This document shows, piece by piece, positions 11,500 to 24,569 of a stretch of 64,000 bases of DNA. The DNA comes from Chlorops oryzae (lineage: Eukaryota; Arthropoda; Insecta; Diptera; Chloropidae). Each line of letters opens with the position of its first letter. Positions within the stretch are counted from its first letter, which is position 1. The notes under the pieces were generated by a model. That model did no database searches. It was given only the letters and a program-made list of their open reading frames with translations, and was not told where the DNA came from. The stretch is from NCBI GenBank assembly GCA_020466095.1, contig CM035809.1, positions 5,134,223 to 5,198,222 of the forward strand, given 5' to 3'. The position numbers and the translations under genes are program-made.

Positions 11500-12300
11500 A
11501 CGCACACACCCATACATATACATATAGTGAGTGAGAGAGACGCACTTTGGCATTCGTTTCCAGTTCAGGAACAAATAATTACACATAAAATTTATAATTC
11601 TCTATAATTTGACATAACAACAACAAAATGAATACTGACAGTAACAGACACTGCTGCTGCAGCAGCAACAACAACGATAAGCTATGATAATGATGCGGCA
11701 AGCGAAGCGACACACTCACATTCACACACATTCTCAGGCCACATCCCGAAATGTGCATTTGCGGCTACTGCGTTCGGAGCGACGCTTCTCTCATTTATTT
11801 GCATGCAGAAGCGGACAAAATTAGTTGACCATATTCAAATAATAACAACAACAACAAAGAGAACAGCAACAGCAGTAGGTGGAGGCGATACAAAGGGCAA
11901 AAACAAACAATGTCAATTTAATGAGAAAGGACTACTGAACAACAACATCAACTACGGACACAGAACCAATAACAGCACCAACAACAAAAAACAACACCAA
12001 CAACAAGGCCGACTACGGACAAGGCGAAAGTGACAACAAGCATTCAAGTGAAGCGAAATGGCAGAAGAGCGTGTGTATCATCGGGACTGACAACAGTCGG
12101 GAGAGAGGGAGGGAGGTAGGGATAAAGCGAAGCTGACGACCGGGGACGAAGCGGATGAAGGGAAAAACCGAAGCGGAAAGCGCAGAGGGGGGGAGCGTGT
12201 ATGGCAACAAATTGAAATGGGATTCACTGATAGAAGGACAAAATGACAAAATATCTGCTTTCAAACAGTGGGTAAATGAATTCTCATTTATTTATATACA
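11500..12300. other. Non-repetitive intron stretch with CAA/CAG tracts and GAGA runs
   Basis: Unique, more GC-balanced sequence with 'gagtgagagagacgc', runs of caacaacaac / cagcagcaa, and clustered 'gaagcg' words. No supported exon is present. The small open frames here (76 and 83 codons) are low-complexity and lack start or splice logic. Composition resembles Drosophila-type enhancer DNA, but no specific site can be named. Confidence 0.35.
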
Positions 12301-12570
12301 TATACATGCAAATGACAACAACAACATCCATTGATGATTACAACAAAACAAAGCAATTTGAAATTGCATATTGCAGGTGCATTTAATGCACGAAAGGATT
12401 TTAAACCAAGGCGTGAGCATGACAACAAGCGGTAAAATTAGGGTCGGTAGGAATTTTCAAAAAAAAAAAAAAAAAAAAAAAATGACACTGAATAAAAAAA
12501 AAACACTTTCAGTACCCCTGCAAATTTTATTTGTTATTTAAATATTTTTTTATAGGTACTTTTTATTATT

Positions 12571-13613
12571 ATACCCAGCGTAAGCGGGGTATATTAGTTT
12601 TGTGCGAATCTTGTAACAGGGAGAACTAAGCTCCGGAGATATAGACATATATATATAGAAATGATCAGGATCAAAAACTGAATCGATTTAGACATGTCCG
12701 TCTGTCCGTCCGTCCGTCCGTCTGTCCGTCCGTCCGTGGTCGGATCTCCTCCGAAACGGCTGGACCAATCAAGTCGAAATTTGGCACACAGGTATATCGG
12801 GATCTGAGTATGATCCTAAGTAAAAATGGGAGACATCCGCCCACTGCCACGCCCACAAATGAATATAATGTGTTTTCAGTAAAATGCTTGTAACTTGCGA
12901 ACCACTCAACACATTCCATTGATATTTGGTGTACTGGTAAACTACGAAAAGGGACATATGCTGAAAAAAAAATGGACGCCGCCCTCCGTGAGCCACGCCC
13001 ACAAATAAGCCCACAAATAAGGGCTTATCGTAACTTGTGAAGTAAAAGGCGTAGAAGCTTCAAATTTGCAACATAGGTTGACCGAGGCGAATGAAAGGTG
13101 TGGGAAAAAAATTTATATGGCCCGCCCACTGCCACGCCCACATATGGAGATTTTTCGTTACTTCCGAAATAATTGGCGTAGACGCTTCAAATTCGCAACA
13201 TAGGTTGACCAAGGCAAATGAAAAGTGTAGAGAAAAAATTTAACTGGCCCGCCCCCTGCCACGCCCACAAGTGAAGATTTTTCGTAACCTGTGAAGTAAA
13301 AGGCGTAGAAGCTTTAAATTCGCAACATAGGTTGACCAAGGCAAATGAAAGGTGTAGGAATAAAAATTTATGTAGCCCGCCCACTGCCACGCCCACAAAT
13401 GGAGAATTTTCGTAACTTGCGAAGTAAAAGGCGTAGAAGCTTCAAATTCGCAACATAGGTTCACCAAGGCGAATGAAAGGTGTAGGGAAATAATTTATGT
13501 GGCCCTCCCACTGCCACGCCCAACAAATAGAGAAGCAAAACATAGTGCGCTCATAATGTCGGGACGCTGGGTATTTCAAAGTCGGGCTTGACCGACTTTA
13601 GCTTTCTTACTTG
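12571..13613 (+). mobile_element. HINE-like (DINE-1/mini-me type) element, family 1
   Basis: Begins ATACCCAGCG and ends with the inverted counterpart CGCTGGGTAT (13565-13574), a hairpin (AAGTCGG…CCGACTT, 13579-13598) and CTTACTTGTT. The interior holds a gtccgtctgtccgtccg microsatellite (12696-12735), 'ccactgccacgcccac' blocks and a 127-bp tandem array. Subterminal inverted repeat, microsatellite, tandem array and 3' hairpin together are the known layout of Helentron-associated non-autonomous elements. It has no coding capacity. Confidence 0.75.
13030..13535. repeat. 127-bp tandem array, four units
   Basis: The landmark 'acataggttgacc' recurs at 13071, 13198, 13325 and 13453 (spacing 127, 127, 128). 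Each unit also contains 'aaaggcgtagaagcttcaaa' or close variants, and 'cccgcccactgccacgccca'. It is the internal array of the HINE-like element. Confidence 0.9.
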
Positions 13614-13819
13614 TTTTTATTCTTTGTGTTAATCGCTTTATGTCATCTCCAGAGGGGAAATATTTGCATATAAATGCATTTTGCAAAGTGTATATGACCG
13701 TTTCTGGCATGCTTGTTGTGCATATTTACGAAATTTAAGATGAAGGGATTGTCATTTTAGATGTTTTGGAAAAGTTTGCAGATTGTCCAACAACCTCCTC
13801 TGATGTTGAGAGCAGTTCC

Positions 13820-14542
<723 letters not shown>

Positions 14543-14722
14543 TGGCGAATTTCTCTCTAGCGATTTTCTCTCTAGCGATTTTCTCTCTAGTGAATTTCTC
14601 TCTAGTGAATTTCTCTCTAGCGAATTTCTCTCTAGCGATTTTCTCTCTAGTGAATTTCTCTCTAGCGAATTCCTCTCTAGCGATTTTCTCTCTAGCAAAT
14701 TTCACTCTAGCGAATTTTCTCA
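14543..14722. repeat. 15-bp minisatellite (ttctctctagcgatt)n
   Basis: About 12 units of 15 bases, ttctctctagcgatt / ttctctctagtgaat / ttctctctagcgaat, directly continuing the CT microsatellite. Unit boundaries keep the ctctct core, suggesting it grew out of the neighbouring tract. Confidence 0.9.
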
Positions 14723-15871
14723 AGCCATCTTTATAACATATGTATTTAGTCCCTTTTCCCCCTTTTAACGAATTCTCTCTATAAAAATTTTTCCCCTGTT
14801 CCCTTGAAATTTGTTATGGAGATAATCGACTGTATACACTCAGAAGTGAAGATCATTCACATTCGAAAATCTAAGTACCATTTAATAATTATGCAATTCG
14901 CCAATCTTCTACAATCTCTATTCAATATATCCCCAGCTACAATGAGGATTCTTAGCTCAATAAATTATTATAGGGGCTATTTCCAGCTCTAGGAGAAATG
15001 AAAAACTTCATGCTTATAAAAAAAAAACGGTTCAGAAATGAATCAGAAAATTTCTGAAGTGTCATCTAAGAGTCATGAATGTATAGAGTCAAAATAATTT
15101 TTTTTTGTTTTTTTGAAGGTTTTTTAGTATGAATTAATATCATCACACACATTTTTTCCATCTGGGATTATTTATCATTGGTCGATCTTGAGTTTAAGTC
15201 AAAATGCTTTTAATTTTTCTCTCTCCCAAAATTACTTTTTTTGCTTTTACCCCATTTTTCGATATTTTTATAAACTTTTTATTAAATTTATTCTTTGTTT
15301 TTTTCCTACTGGGGTCATCGCCGATGAGTTATGAGGATATATTTATTGATGACTTTAAAAACTAAATATATGTCTCAATCTTTTTACTTTTCAAAATTAT
15401 TTTTTGTTATATGTAGTTTCATATCATCACACACAGTTTTTCCTACTGGGGCATGGTTGCATAGGGTGGTGAAAACAAATCTCTTCGTGCCTTATTTTCC
15501 CACAAAAATACAAAAATTAGAAACAGTTAACCTCCTTCAATGCATCGCCATCAAATTTTCCTACAGGGTCAATTCGTAACATTGTGTTAACATTAAGAAT
15601 TTTTGTTGTACATAATTTACATTTATAATGCAATGGCTCAAAATGGACAACTGATGTAAATTGATGCGCCCACACATACACCTACAGCTGGTCCTATACA
15701 TTCAGGCATTTACACACACACTGTCATTCACACAGCAATACATACAATACATTTTTATATACGAATGTCCCCGTATCTCTATATAAAGCGAATCGATTTC
15801 TGTCATTTGACTCGTACATTTATACATAAACATACATACATGCATACATACATACATAAATTTGTACATAC

Positions 15872-16123
15872 CTGATGCGTTGAGTACGCTGTCCGATGAT
15901 TCGGTCCTGACGCCGGCCCCGGCGGTGTTGGATACCTTTGTGGATACGGCGAATATTGCGTTGTGGGTGTACCCTGATTTGTTGTCTGAGGTGGTGGTGG
16001 CGGCGGACCACCCGGTTGTTGTTGCTGCTGTTGCTGTTGTTGTTGCGGAGAGCTTGGAGGATAGGAACCAGAATTTTGACCATGCGTCGGCGGATAGGGA
16101 GATTGATTCCTCGAAGTTGTTGT
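15872..16123 (-). CDS. osa: osa coding exon 2 (N-terminal low-complexity region)
   Basis: Eighty-four codons on the minus strand, from TTTSRNQSPYPPTHGQNSGS through a run of about ten Gln and a PGGPPPPPP stretch to QRYPTPPGPASGPNHRTAYS-THQ. This closely follows the Drosophila Osa segment before YPEPNRPWPGG. The acceptor is CTCTCTTCCAG|ACA (exon starts at 16123) and the donor is CAG|GTATGT (exon ends at 15872). The length is a multiple of three, with phase 0 at both ends. The exon is isolated between introns of 40.3 and 12.7 kb. The region is predicted disordered and contains no DNA-binding domain. Overlapping open frames on the plus strand here are shadows of the repetitive codons. Confidence 0.93.
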
Positions 16124-16790
16124 CTGGAAGAGAGACAGAAACAAGAAAAAACACAAACAAATAAGTTGGTTGAATCGAATCGAATGGAATTGGAATAAAA
16201 AAATAAATCATGAAAATGAGAAAATTGTGTATTGATGATGAACTGTCAGTTTGACATTTGATATAGCGCGTGTTGATATTGATATGGCCAAGAATAAAGA
16301 TACTGACAAGGTTAATTATATGACAGGATGAACATTAAACTAGTTCCGTACTCATTTTTGGAAAGGCACACATGCCTAGTCGCAGATTCTTCAAGGCTAT
16401 ACGAAGTCCCATCATTTCATGGACTACTCGATACCTTAAAGTAACGATGTCATTCCTCAAAATGGCAATCCGTATTTCTGAGATAATCAGTAATAATAGT
16501 TTGATGTAAATTTAGTTCAGGAATGTCTCTTTGTCCAGTATTCCAAAGAAAATTTTTTGAAGCACAATTGAAAGAAAAGTGTTAAAAATATCTTCTGAAG
16601 AAAGTTACATGGTCCGAAGTATTGAGTCGGGTATTTATTGGAGAATCTTTATACCATACTCAAGAATACCCAAACAATCATATCCTCAGTGCTCCGAAAA
16701 GTAGTGTAAAAGGACTCATAACGGGACTCTTTAAAGTAGGCTTAAACAAAACACCGCCTAGGAGCGTTTAGGGAGACTAATGGAGTCATT

Positions 16791-17633
16791 ATACCCGACA
16801 CACTCTGTGTCGAGGGTATATTGCGTTTGTGTGGTTGTGTGTAACACCCAGAACCAGTCGAGATAGACCATACAAAATATATATAGAAATGATCAGCGTC
16901 ACCAGGAGAATCGATTAGACATATCCGTCTGTTTGTATACAGTTATCTTATCGAAGGAGTTGAGCTATCTTGACAAAATTTGGTATGCGTGCTCACGGGG
17001 ACATGAGTAAGAACAAGTTCGAGAATGGACCCAATCGGACCATTTTTAGGGGTACCTCCAGTACTAGGGTCTGTTATGAATATCAAAAAAAGTGCTCTAA
17101 AACCTGAGTTTTTCAAGATATTTTGATGAAACTTGGTATTTGAACATATTTAAAAGCAAGTAATATGATTTCAAAAACTTGGAAAAGTGGGCGTGGCAGG
17201 AGGGCGTTTTTTGAAAATTGTCTCCTACACCCGAAATTCAAATGGGACTTGAACGAAATTTGGCACTTATGCTTCCTTTGTAGCCATAAACATCCTCCCA
17301 AAAAATTTCCTTGATCGGTCCATTTTTAAGGGTACCTCCAGTACTAGGGTCTGCCACAAAAATCCCAAGACTGCCTCAAAATCGGACTTTTTTGAAATAT
17401 TTTAATGAAACTTAGAAATTGAGCGTATATTTAATCCTCCGATTATAATTAAACAAAAATTGGAAAAGTAGGCGTGGCAAAGGGGCAGTTTTCATAAAGA
17501 AATTTAAGAAAAGTCGGTATGTGCGGCCCCTTATGGCCTTAAACATCACTTGATATTAAAAATTATTTGAACATATGTGTCTGTGTCGGGTATTCTATTG
17601 TCAGGCTCGCCTGACTATAACACCCTTACTTGT
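16791..17633 (+). mobile_element. HINE-like element, family 2, near full length
   Basis: Starts ATACCCGACAC. It ends with the inverted match GTGTCGGGTAT (17583-17593), the hairpin GTCAGG-ctcg-CCTGAC (17600-17615) and CCCTTACTTGTTT. A short 'atatccgtctgtttgta' marks the remnant of the GTCY microsatellite. The interior has two related blocks around 'ggtacctccagtactagggt' (about 17051 and 17331) and 'gggcgtggca'. It is non-coding, with the same layout as family 1 but different internal sequence. Confidence 0.72.
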
Positions 17634-18522
17634 TTATTTTTTTAAATTTATTACTAAAAGAGAGTCCAACAAACAGACTCTTCAAGAGCACTCTAGCAAT
17701 CATGAAAGATAAATTTAGAGATCCCAAAAAGTGGGATTTTTCCACATTAGACTCCGTGCTCTTTTCTCACGGAAAAATGCTAAATTTGAGCTCCTGTCGT
17801 TTTAGGAGCATTCGCTATTCGGAAAGAAACGTAAAAAAGGACAAAAGGACCAAAGCGAGTGTTTTTTTTTTTGCCATTTAACCCTCCCTATGGTGATGTA
17901 CACTCGTGGTAGATCGATTTTACCCATTGGAATTGAGCATTTACGTGTATATAAAGTGTCGCAAAATAAACAACCAAACAAAATTTATAATATCTACACA
18001 TCAATTTTTTACTTCCTGGCAACGCTAGGCAAAAGGAGGACAAGTGTCAGTAATAAAAAAAAGTTACAGGAAAACGCTGCAGATGACGATTTTTCATGTC
18101 AGAAAGTTGGTGGTGTGGTACAGAAAGTTGGTGGTGTGGTACAGAAATAGTAGTTTTTCTATCAAAAAGTAGTTTCTAAGCAACAAATTTTTTAATGAAT
18201 TCCGAAAATGACCTTTTTCGGCACATTTAAAGGGTAAAGCACTATGAAGCCCCCGAAACCGATTTCACCGAAATTTGTTTTGCTGATTAGAGCAATACCA
18301 ACATTTTATTTGCGCCGATTTTTGACTCTCTTTCTTCAATGGTCCATGAATGTCCTCGAAAAAACAGTTTTTTTTAGAGCATATTTAAAGCAGAACTCTT
18401 CTATGTGCTCCACGATATGCTAAGTTTCATTATGGTCAGCCTCATGCAACGTCCTTAAAAAATTCAATATTAAAAAAAAATATTGCATACTTCGCGGGTG
18501 TATCTCTGTGTTTGATATGTAG

Positions 18523-18761
18523 GTAGGTAGGTTGAAGTGGCTGCCACTTAGGCCGTTAATCGGCCCATTGTGATACCATGGAGGTTTTCTTGTGTTTGTG
18601 CGGGTGTATGTCTTTTTATGTAGTGTGCCCCTAACATGCGATTTTTGAAAAACCAGTGCTAGGCTTGGAACATTACACTCCGTTTCGCCTGTGCCGGGAA
18701 TCGAACCTCGGACCCTGGGATCAAGAGCTAGCACGCATCCCCTACGCTATCCCAGAGCCAC
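18523..18761 (-). mobile_element. tRNA-derived SINE with 13-bp target duplication
   Basis: Read on the minus strand, the head at 18761 carries 'tctgggatagcgtagggg' (A-box-like) and 'gaggttcgattcccggc' (B-box). A body of about 170 bases follows, with a tail 'cctacctacctac'. The 13 bases gtttgatatgtag occur exactly on both sides (18510-18522 and 18762-18774), the hallmark of LINE-mediated retroposition. The tRNA-related head plus a short simple-repeat tail defines a SINE. The partner LINE is not identifiable from the window. Confidence 0.82.
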
Positions 18762-19049
18762 GTTTGATATGTAGGGCGACAGAAAATATTTAAATTCAGC
18801 ACCCGAAAGTATGCATTTCAATTTTCCAAATACTTCCGAAAGTGAAACTTCTTTTCATTCTTGTAGGTTTACCCAATGGTCACATCTTGAGGAAGGAGCT
18901 TGAAAGATTTGCCTTAATTAAGCTCCGATTAAAAATGGCTTAAAACGATATTAATTGGTTTTTAAATATTGAAATGCATACTTTTAGGCACTGAGCTTAA
19001 ATATTTGCTGTTGCCCTATTCATATGAATCAATATGATTTTTCCGTATG

Positions 19050-19520
19050 GTCATATCAGGTGCGCATTCGTGTATCTGTCTGGACAAAAGTTTTTCTTAT
19101 CGAAGGAGTTGAGCTGTGGTGATGAAATTTGGTATGCGTGTTGGCAGAGATATGACTAAGATCAAGTTCGAGAATGGACTGAATCAGTCATCGAGAAGGG
19201 TACCTCCAGTACAAGGGTCTGTCACAAAAATCCCAAAACTGCCCCAAAATCAGACTTTTTCTTAGTTAATTTGGGCGTATATTTAAGCCTCCCATTAGAA
19301 TTGAAAAAATGTTGAAAAGTAGGCGTGGCAAAGGCCCGGTTTTCAAAAAAAAAAATTGAACAAAAGTTGGTATATCAGGCCAACTTATGGCCTTAAAACA
19401 TCTAGAATATTCTTTCTTAGTGGTTCGGTATTTTGGGCGTGCTTTAAAAATTATTAAAACATGTGTGTCTGTGTCGGGTACTTTATTGTCAGGCTCGCTG
19501 ACTATAACACCCTTAGTTTT
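19050..19520 (+). mobile_element. HINE-like element, family 2, 5'-truncated
   Basis: Shares 'cttatcgaaggagttgagct', 'aatttggtatgcgtg', 'caagttcgagaatgga' and 'ggtacctccagtac' with the copy at 16791-17633. It ends with 'gtgtcgggtac', hairpin GTCAGG-CTCG-CTGAC (one base lost) and 'cacccttagtttt'. The first 150 bases or so of the family are missing. Confidence 0.65.
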
Positions 19521-19919
19521 TTTTTTGTAGCCAATCTAAGGCAAAAGACATTTAAATTCGGGTAGGTACTTCAATTTTCTCACGTACCACATACATCAAC
19601 TCATAATTTTATTCCATTAAAAATTTCTGGCTCATTTCTGACTGATTCCATAGAGTAGATACTTCATTGTAGGTACTTATAACAAACTGTACAATTATAA
19701 AATTATATAAAATTATGAATATTTGTTGGAAAAAGTATATTAGCTCGCATGAGAGAGCTCCAACAAACAAGTTACCGAATTATCCCGCTGTCATTCAGAA
19801 ATTCTTGATGAATTCCTATGAGCTAATATCACACGATATCAGCTCCGGCAAACAAACAATAGACATTGCAGAGTCGGGGAAATACCTTTACGGCGCCAGA
19901 TGATTCAGTCATTCAACCT

Positions 19920-20520
19920 TTTTCAACGGGAACGAGACACAACGGAAGCGAAAATAGACAACAACAACAACAACAACAAGAAAAATTATAAAACAAAACA
20001 AAAGAAATAACAGAAAAGAACCCAACCGAACACATCAGAAAAAAAAGTCATAAGACCGAAGGAATAAACAAGTACCTATGCCCCGGAAAGAAAAAAAAAA
20101 AACGAAAAAATCGAAATATTAAAAGAAAAACCTAAAAACAAAAGAAAACAGGAAAAAATGCATTTATTTATTTTTCTCAATTTCTTTCTTTTTATTTTTT
20201 TCCTCCTTTTTCTCTTGCTCTAAATACAACCGTTACCGTTATAAGTGGCCATGCCATTGATGCTGGCGAAATCAGACGAGATTAATTCAAGAATAAATGC
20301 ATTTGAAGCGAGCACCAAAGACAAAGAATAAATGAAAAAAAAAATATATATATAAAAAAAAATGAAGAGTCCCACAAAAGAAAAAAAAAAGAAAAGGAAA
20401 AGGAAATTGAAGGAAATAAATTTCAAGATTATACAAAAAAAAAAAAAAAAAAATTATAATATTTAAAAAAAAAAAAAAAACGTGGAAATAGAAGAAAAAG
20501 AATACGAGAAATCGCACCCA
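19920..20520. repeat. A-rich low-complexity stretch
   Basis: Dense A-runs with scattered g and c (aaaagaaaaacctaaaaaca and similar), including long pure A tracts near 20433 and 20467. Frames on the minus strand are Phe-rich nonsense. Nothing else is visible. Confidence 0.8.
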
Positions 20521-20529
20521 AAACAGTAA

Positions 20530-21430
20530 AGATGCCATTTACCGGCAATATTGGATTACAAAGCATCAAGAGCAGCAGCAGAAATGGACCCGAGCCACAC
20601 ACGAGCCGCATGTGCACGTACGACGACGTAAGAGTATCTGTATCCGTATCTGCGCAACCCTTGAGCACGTTGGAACAATGCACCAAAAAAGAAGTAAAAA
20701 TGGAAAAAGAAAAAAAATGAAGTTCAAAGAAATTAAAAGAAAAAAGGAAGCGCACGACAAAAAACGTTGCAGCAGAAAATCAAATCAAATAAAGGGAACA
20801 CACATTCAACCAAACACACGTACAACAAAACAACAACAAAACAAGAATAGCAATGTCACAATGTCACTTCGCATCGATAAAGCGAGTTTGTTCCGAGGAG
20901 CGACAACCGACAAACGGCACGACGAATCCGTACGGACCAGCGAGCAGTGGAAAGCAAAGAATATCCGTCCATCTATCCATCGATTCACTCCATTGCTATA
21001 AGAGGACCATTCTCGTATCAAATGAGCTCAGCATGTGCACATGGCCGTTGAACAGACTTACACACATGCACATGAGTATTTGTACGTATAACGGCATATC
21101 CTATCGATGTGCTTACAACGTGTGTATAATTTTAATCGATTTTCCACATCCAATTCTCGTACATAGCAACAACAACAAGAACATCAACAACAGCAACAAT
21201 AAAACGTCAAACGCATACATGAGCACTCCAACTTGCAGCATACTACTTCTGTCCTCTTGCCCTCCTGTTCTGCTCTTCTTATCACCACCCGACCACTCTT
21301 TTCATGCGCTCAGGCCAGTCTGAACTTGCTATAAGCGAACCGTGTTGTTGCAGTTTGTTGTGCAATTTATGTATGTATGCATGTATGTTTGTACGTATGT
21401 ATGATGTTCGTTCGCCCGCTCGGTTGAGTG
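20530..21430. other. Non-repetitive, GC-balanced intron island
   Basis: Unique sequence with several open frames of 60-156 codons on both strands, none with recognisable domains or splice context. It contains CAA tracts and gtatgtatg runs. It may hold regulatory DNA, but no specific site can be called. Confidence 0.3.
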
Positions 21431-22544
21431 CATATTAAATGAATGTAGAAGAAGAGACAGTTGAAAAACGAGCGTTGCCACCCTCACCACCCACCGAAAA
21501 GGTTATCGCCGTCGCAGCTACTTTCCCCATGTGCGTTCTGTGCAGTGAACTCTTCGCATTTTGATATGCAAACGACACGCACACCCACATCCACACATAT
21601 GTACATATATATACACACATCTATAGTTATTTGATATGAAAAGCGCACTCAGCTCTGCAGTCGCTGCTCGATTTGAATGTATGTATCTCTGCGCGGCGCT
21701 CTGTGGTGCAATTGTGCAAGGATTCAAATGTTTTCACATGAAATGGAATTGTCGGCAAAAAAGAATAAAAAAAAAAAGAAAAGAACAAAATTGCCATAAA
21801 ACTTTGTTCTTTGAATTTTTTATTTTGACAAATTGTAAAAAATGGCCATAACGGATATCCACAACATCAAAAGCGACAGAACTGGAATTTGTTGCTCTCT
21901 CGGTAAAAACGTCTTTTCAGACTCCAAAAAGGAATTCTTTATAAATTGACATTATGATTTTTCGCGAAAAAATTAATTTTTGAGTTTTGTCTCTTTTGAA
22001 GAAAGACTTTTTTCATACATGAAATAGAGGATGAATTAAAAGATGTTTATATGCTATAATAAAGCCTTATATTACAGTCAGCACTCTATATGACGAATTT
22101 GAAGGGGCCGGAGGAAAACTTCTTTTGGGCGACCATATCCTTTGAATAGACGAAAACATTGATTCCTTAAGGGGGTCTTCTCATTGAAAACCCGTTTTTT
22201 GGACCCTTTTTAAAAAAATTCTTATTTCAAAACGCAAAGAATAGTTGAAAACTTTTTTTATTTATTGTATTACAAAAGGTTCAAAGAAAATAAAAAAATT
22301 TTTTTTTGCCTCGATACGTGGGCTGTTCAAAAAGTAATGAGACTTCAAAATTGGTGGTGAAAAAAAAGGTGCCGTCACGGCGGCCCATTTTCCGGGTCTC
22401 CGGAGCGTCCGAAATGGAAAACAAGCAAGTTTAAAGCTTTGATCAAAACGCTGATTGAGTGTTTTGGTTGCTCAAGTTTTTGGGAAACGTGCGTAAAGAA
22501 TTTTTCACTTTCACAGAAAAAAAATTCTTGAAAAATAAATATTA

Positions 22545-23755
22545 AACAAGTAAAGAAGTTTACATCGGCAAAGCCGATTGCACACATACCTTTTCCTCAG
22601 CCTAAAATATGTTAAAACATTACCTTAACGAAAATTCCTGCCGTTTTCGTTGTTCAGCTTGGATATCTATTTATACCTTATCTGTACTTCGATTTAGCTT
22701 CTAAAACTCGAGATTATTATTAAGCAAAAAAATTCGCGAATGGTGGTCATGGTCAAATTTTAACCGTTAGAGGACAATATGTCTAGCTGCGAAATACTCA
22801 ATTCAAAATAGTGAAAACAAATTTTCGCGAATTTCGCGGATGGTGGTCTTGATCAAATTTTAACCCTTAAGGACATTTTGTTTAACTGCGAAATACTCAA
22901 TTCAAACTAGTGAAAATCAAATTTTCGCGAATTTCGCGGATGGTGGTCTTGATCAAATTTTAACCCTTAGAGGAAATTTAGTTTAGCTGCGAAATACTCA
23001 CTTCAAAATAGTGAAAATCAAATTTTCGCGAATTTCGCGGATGGTGGTCTTGATCAAATTTTAACCCTTAGAGGACATTTTGTTTAGCTGCGAAATACTC
23101 AATTCAAAAAGTGAAAATCAATTTTTGCGAATTTCGCGAAATGTGGTCATGGTCAAAATTTTCCATAATGGACGACTTTATTTGGCGGCAAAATACACAA
23201 TCAGAAGAAGCAAAAAAATAATTTTTGTATTCAGATATGAGAATAAGAGAAAGAGTGTTTTTTTTCTATTGTGTAGGATGATGACCATAGTTATAGCGAT
23301 GTCGCAATTTTTTTTCAGCGAAAGCTTAAGTCTACATAGTAGCTATACACACACCAAATTTCAATAAGCTGGGATGTATAGTAAAAAAGTTATCCAGGAA
23401 AAACGTTAAAAATCGTGATTTTTGAAACTTCTGAACCACTTCCCACGACCCAAGAAGGGACTACGAAAAAAATTTGTATGCAGTTTTTCGGACATTTACC
23501 TGGTTGAAGTCCATGCCAAATTTCAATATGATATCTTTCATGGCTTAGGGTAAATTACGAAAAACTAAAGTGTGACCGACGACAGACAGACAGACAGACA
23601 GACAGACAAAGAAGACAGACAGACAGACATGGCTAGATCGATTCCTCTTGTCACCCTGATCAAGAAATTTATATATTCTATATCTACCGCGACTCCTTTG
23701 GTATGTTACATACACCGTGCCAAACTTAATATACCCTTTCCTTCGGAAAAGGTAT
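22545..23755 (-). mobile_element. HINE-like element, family 3, copy 1
   Basis: On the minus strand it starts ATACCTTTTCC (23755), carries a tgtctgtc microsatellite (23580-23629) and a short 101-bp array (about 22740-23150). It ends with the inverted GGAAAAGGTAT, a hairpin (ATCGGC-ttt-GCCGAT) and TTTACTTGTT at 22545. The layout is identical to families 1 and 2 with unrelated internal sequence. It is non-coding. Confidence 0.72.
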
Positions 23756-23863
23756 AAAAACAATTAACATGTAAAAAACTATTTATTTTTTTTTAAGTTA
23801 AAAAAAAAAATTAAGTATGAACATAAAAAAATCTTTTGAAAAAAAAAAAATTCTTTCTAAAAA

Positions 23864-23931
23864 AGCAAGGGCTTGAACTCCCACCCTCTCGGTTGCGAAG
23901 CGAGAGTCTTAACATCAAGCTAACTTGCCTT
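23864..23931 (-). other. tRNA-like segment (degenerate)
   Basis: On the minus strand a 7-base-pair acceptor-like stem (aggcaag / cttgctt), an anticodon-arm-like hairpin (ctctcg…cgagag) and 'gggagttcaagccc' resembling a B-box are visible. The T-arm cannot fold normally, because only one base separates loop and acceptor strand. A working tRNA is therefore unlikely; a tRNA-derived retroposon remnant is the better reading. It sits between the two family 3 HINE copies. Confidence 0.3.
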
Positions 23932-24569
23932 TGGTACACAACGATCAGATTGAGGACTTAAAACAGACAACAATAAGTACAAGTTTATACGAACTCACCC
24001 ACCTACGCTTATTTTTGGACTAGACGAGGGTGAGTCCAATTGAGACTCACCCCGGGTCGGTCGCGGTGCATATATTTTCAGGTCGGTCCTATATGGACTC
24101 AACCCAGGTCCGGTCCTTTTACACCGAAAACATTTCATTACTGCAGGGATATTTCAATATTTTTCACGCACACAACTAAAAATATTGAAGCTAACCCTGC
24201 ATAATGAAATGGTCAATTTGCCAAACAGGAGTACTCTGGGGTTACTCAAAATATGACTAGTCAAAATGTACAGTATTTTATGTATCTACGGAGATCTACG
24301 GGGGTGAGTTTCAGGATTTCTTTCGTTTGTGCTTTTATTGCGAAGTAGAAAAAAAAATATTTTTATTGTCTGCTTTAAGTTCGCATTCTGATCTTTGGCC
24401 CACCGAAAGGTAGTTAGATGTAAAGAAGTTTACATCGGCTAAGTCGATTGCACACATACCTTTTCCTCAGCCTGAAATAGTTAAAACTTTACCTTAACAA
24501 AAATTCCTGCCGTTCCTACTTGGATATCTATTTATTACCTTCTAAGACTGAGATTATTATTAAGCACAA

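Noticed and set aside
15862..16164. Plus-strand 100-codon and 86-codon frames opposite osa exon 2
   Set aside because: They are antisense shadows of the Gln/Pro repeat codons of the exon.
23864..23931. Functional tRNA gene
   Set aside because: The acceptor stem pairs well, but the T-arm cannot form and no clean terminator context is seen; recorded only as tRNA-like.
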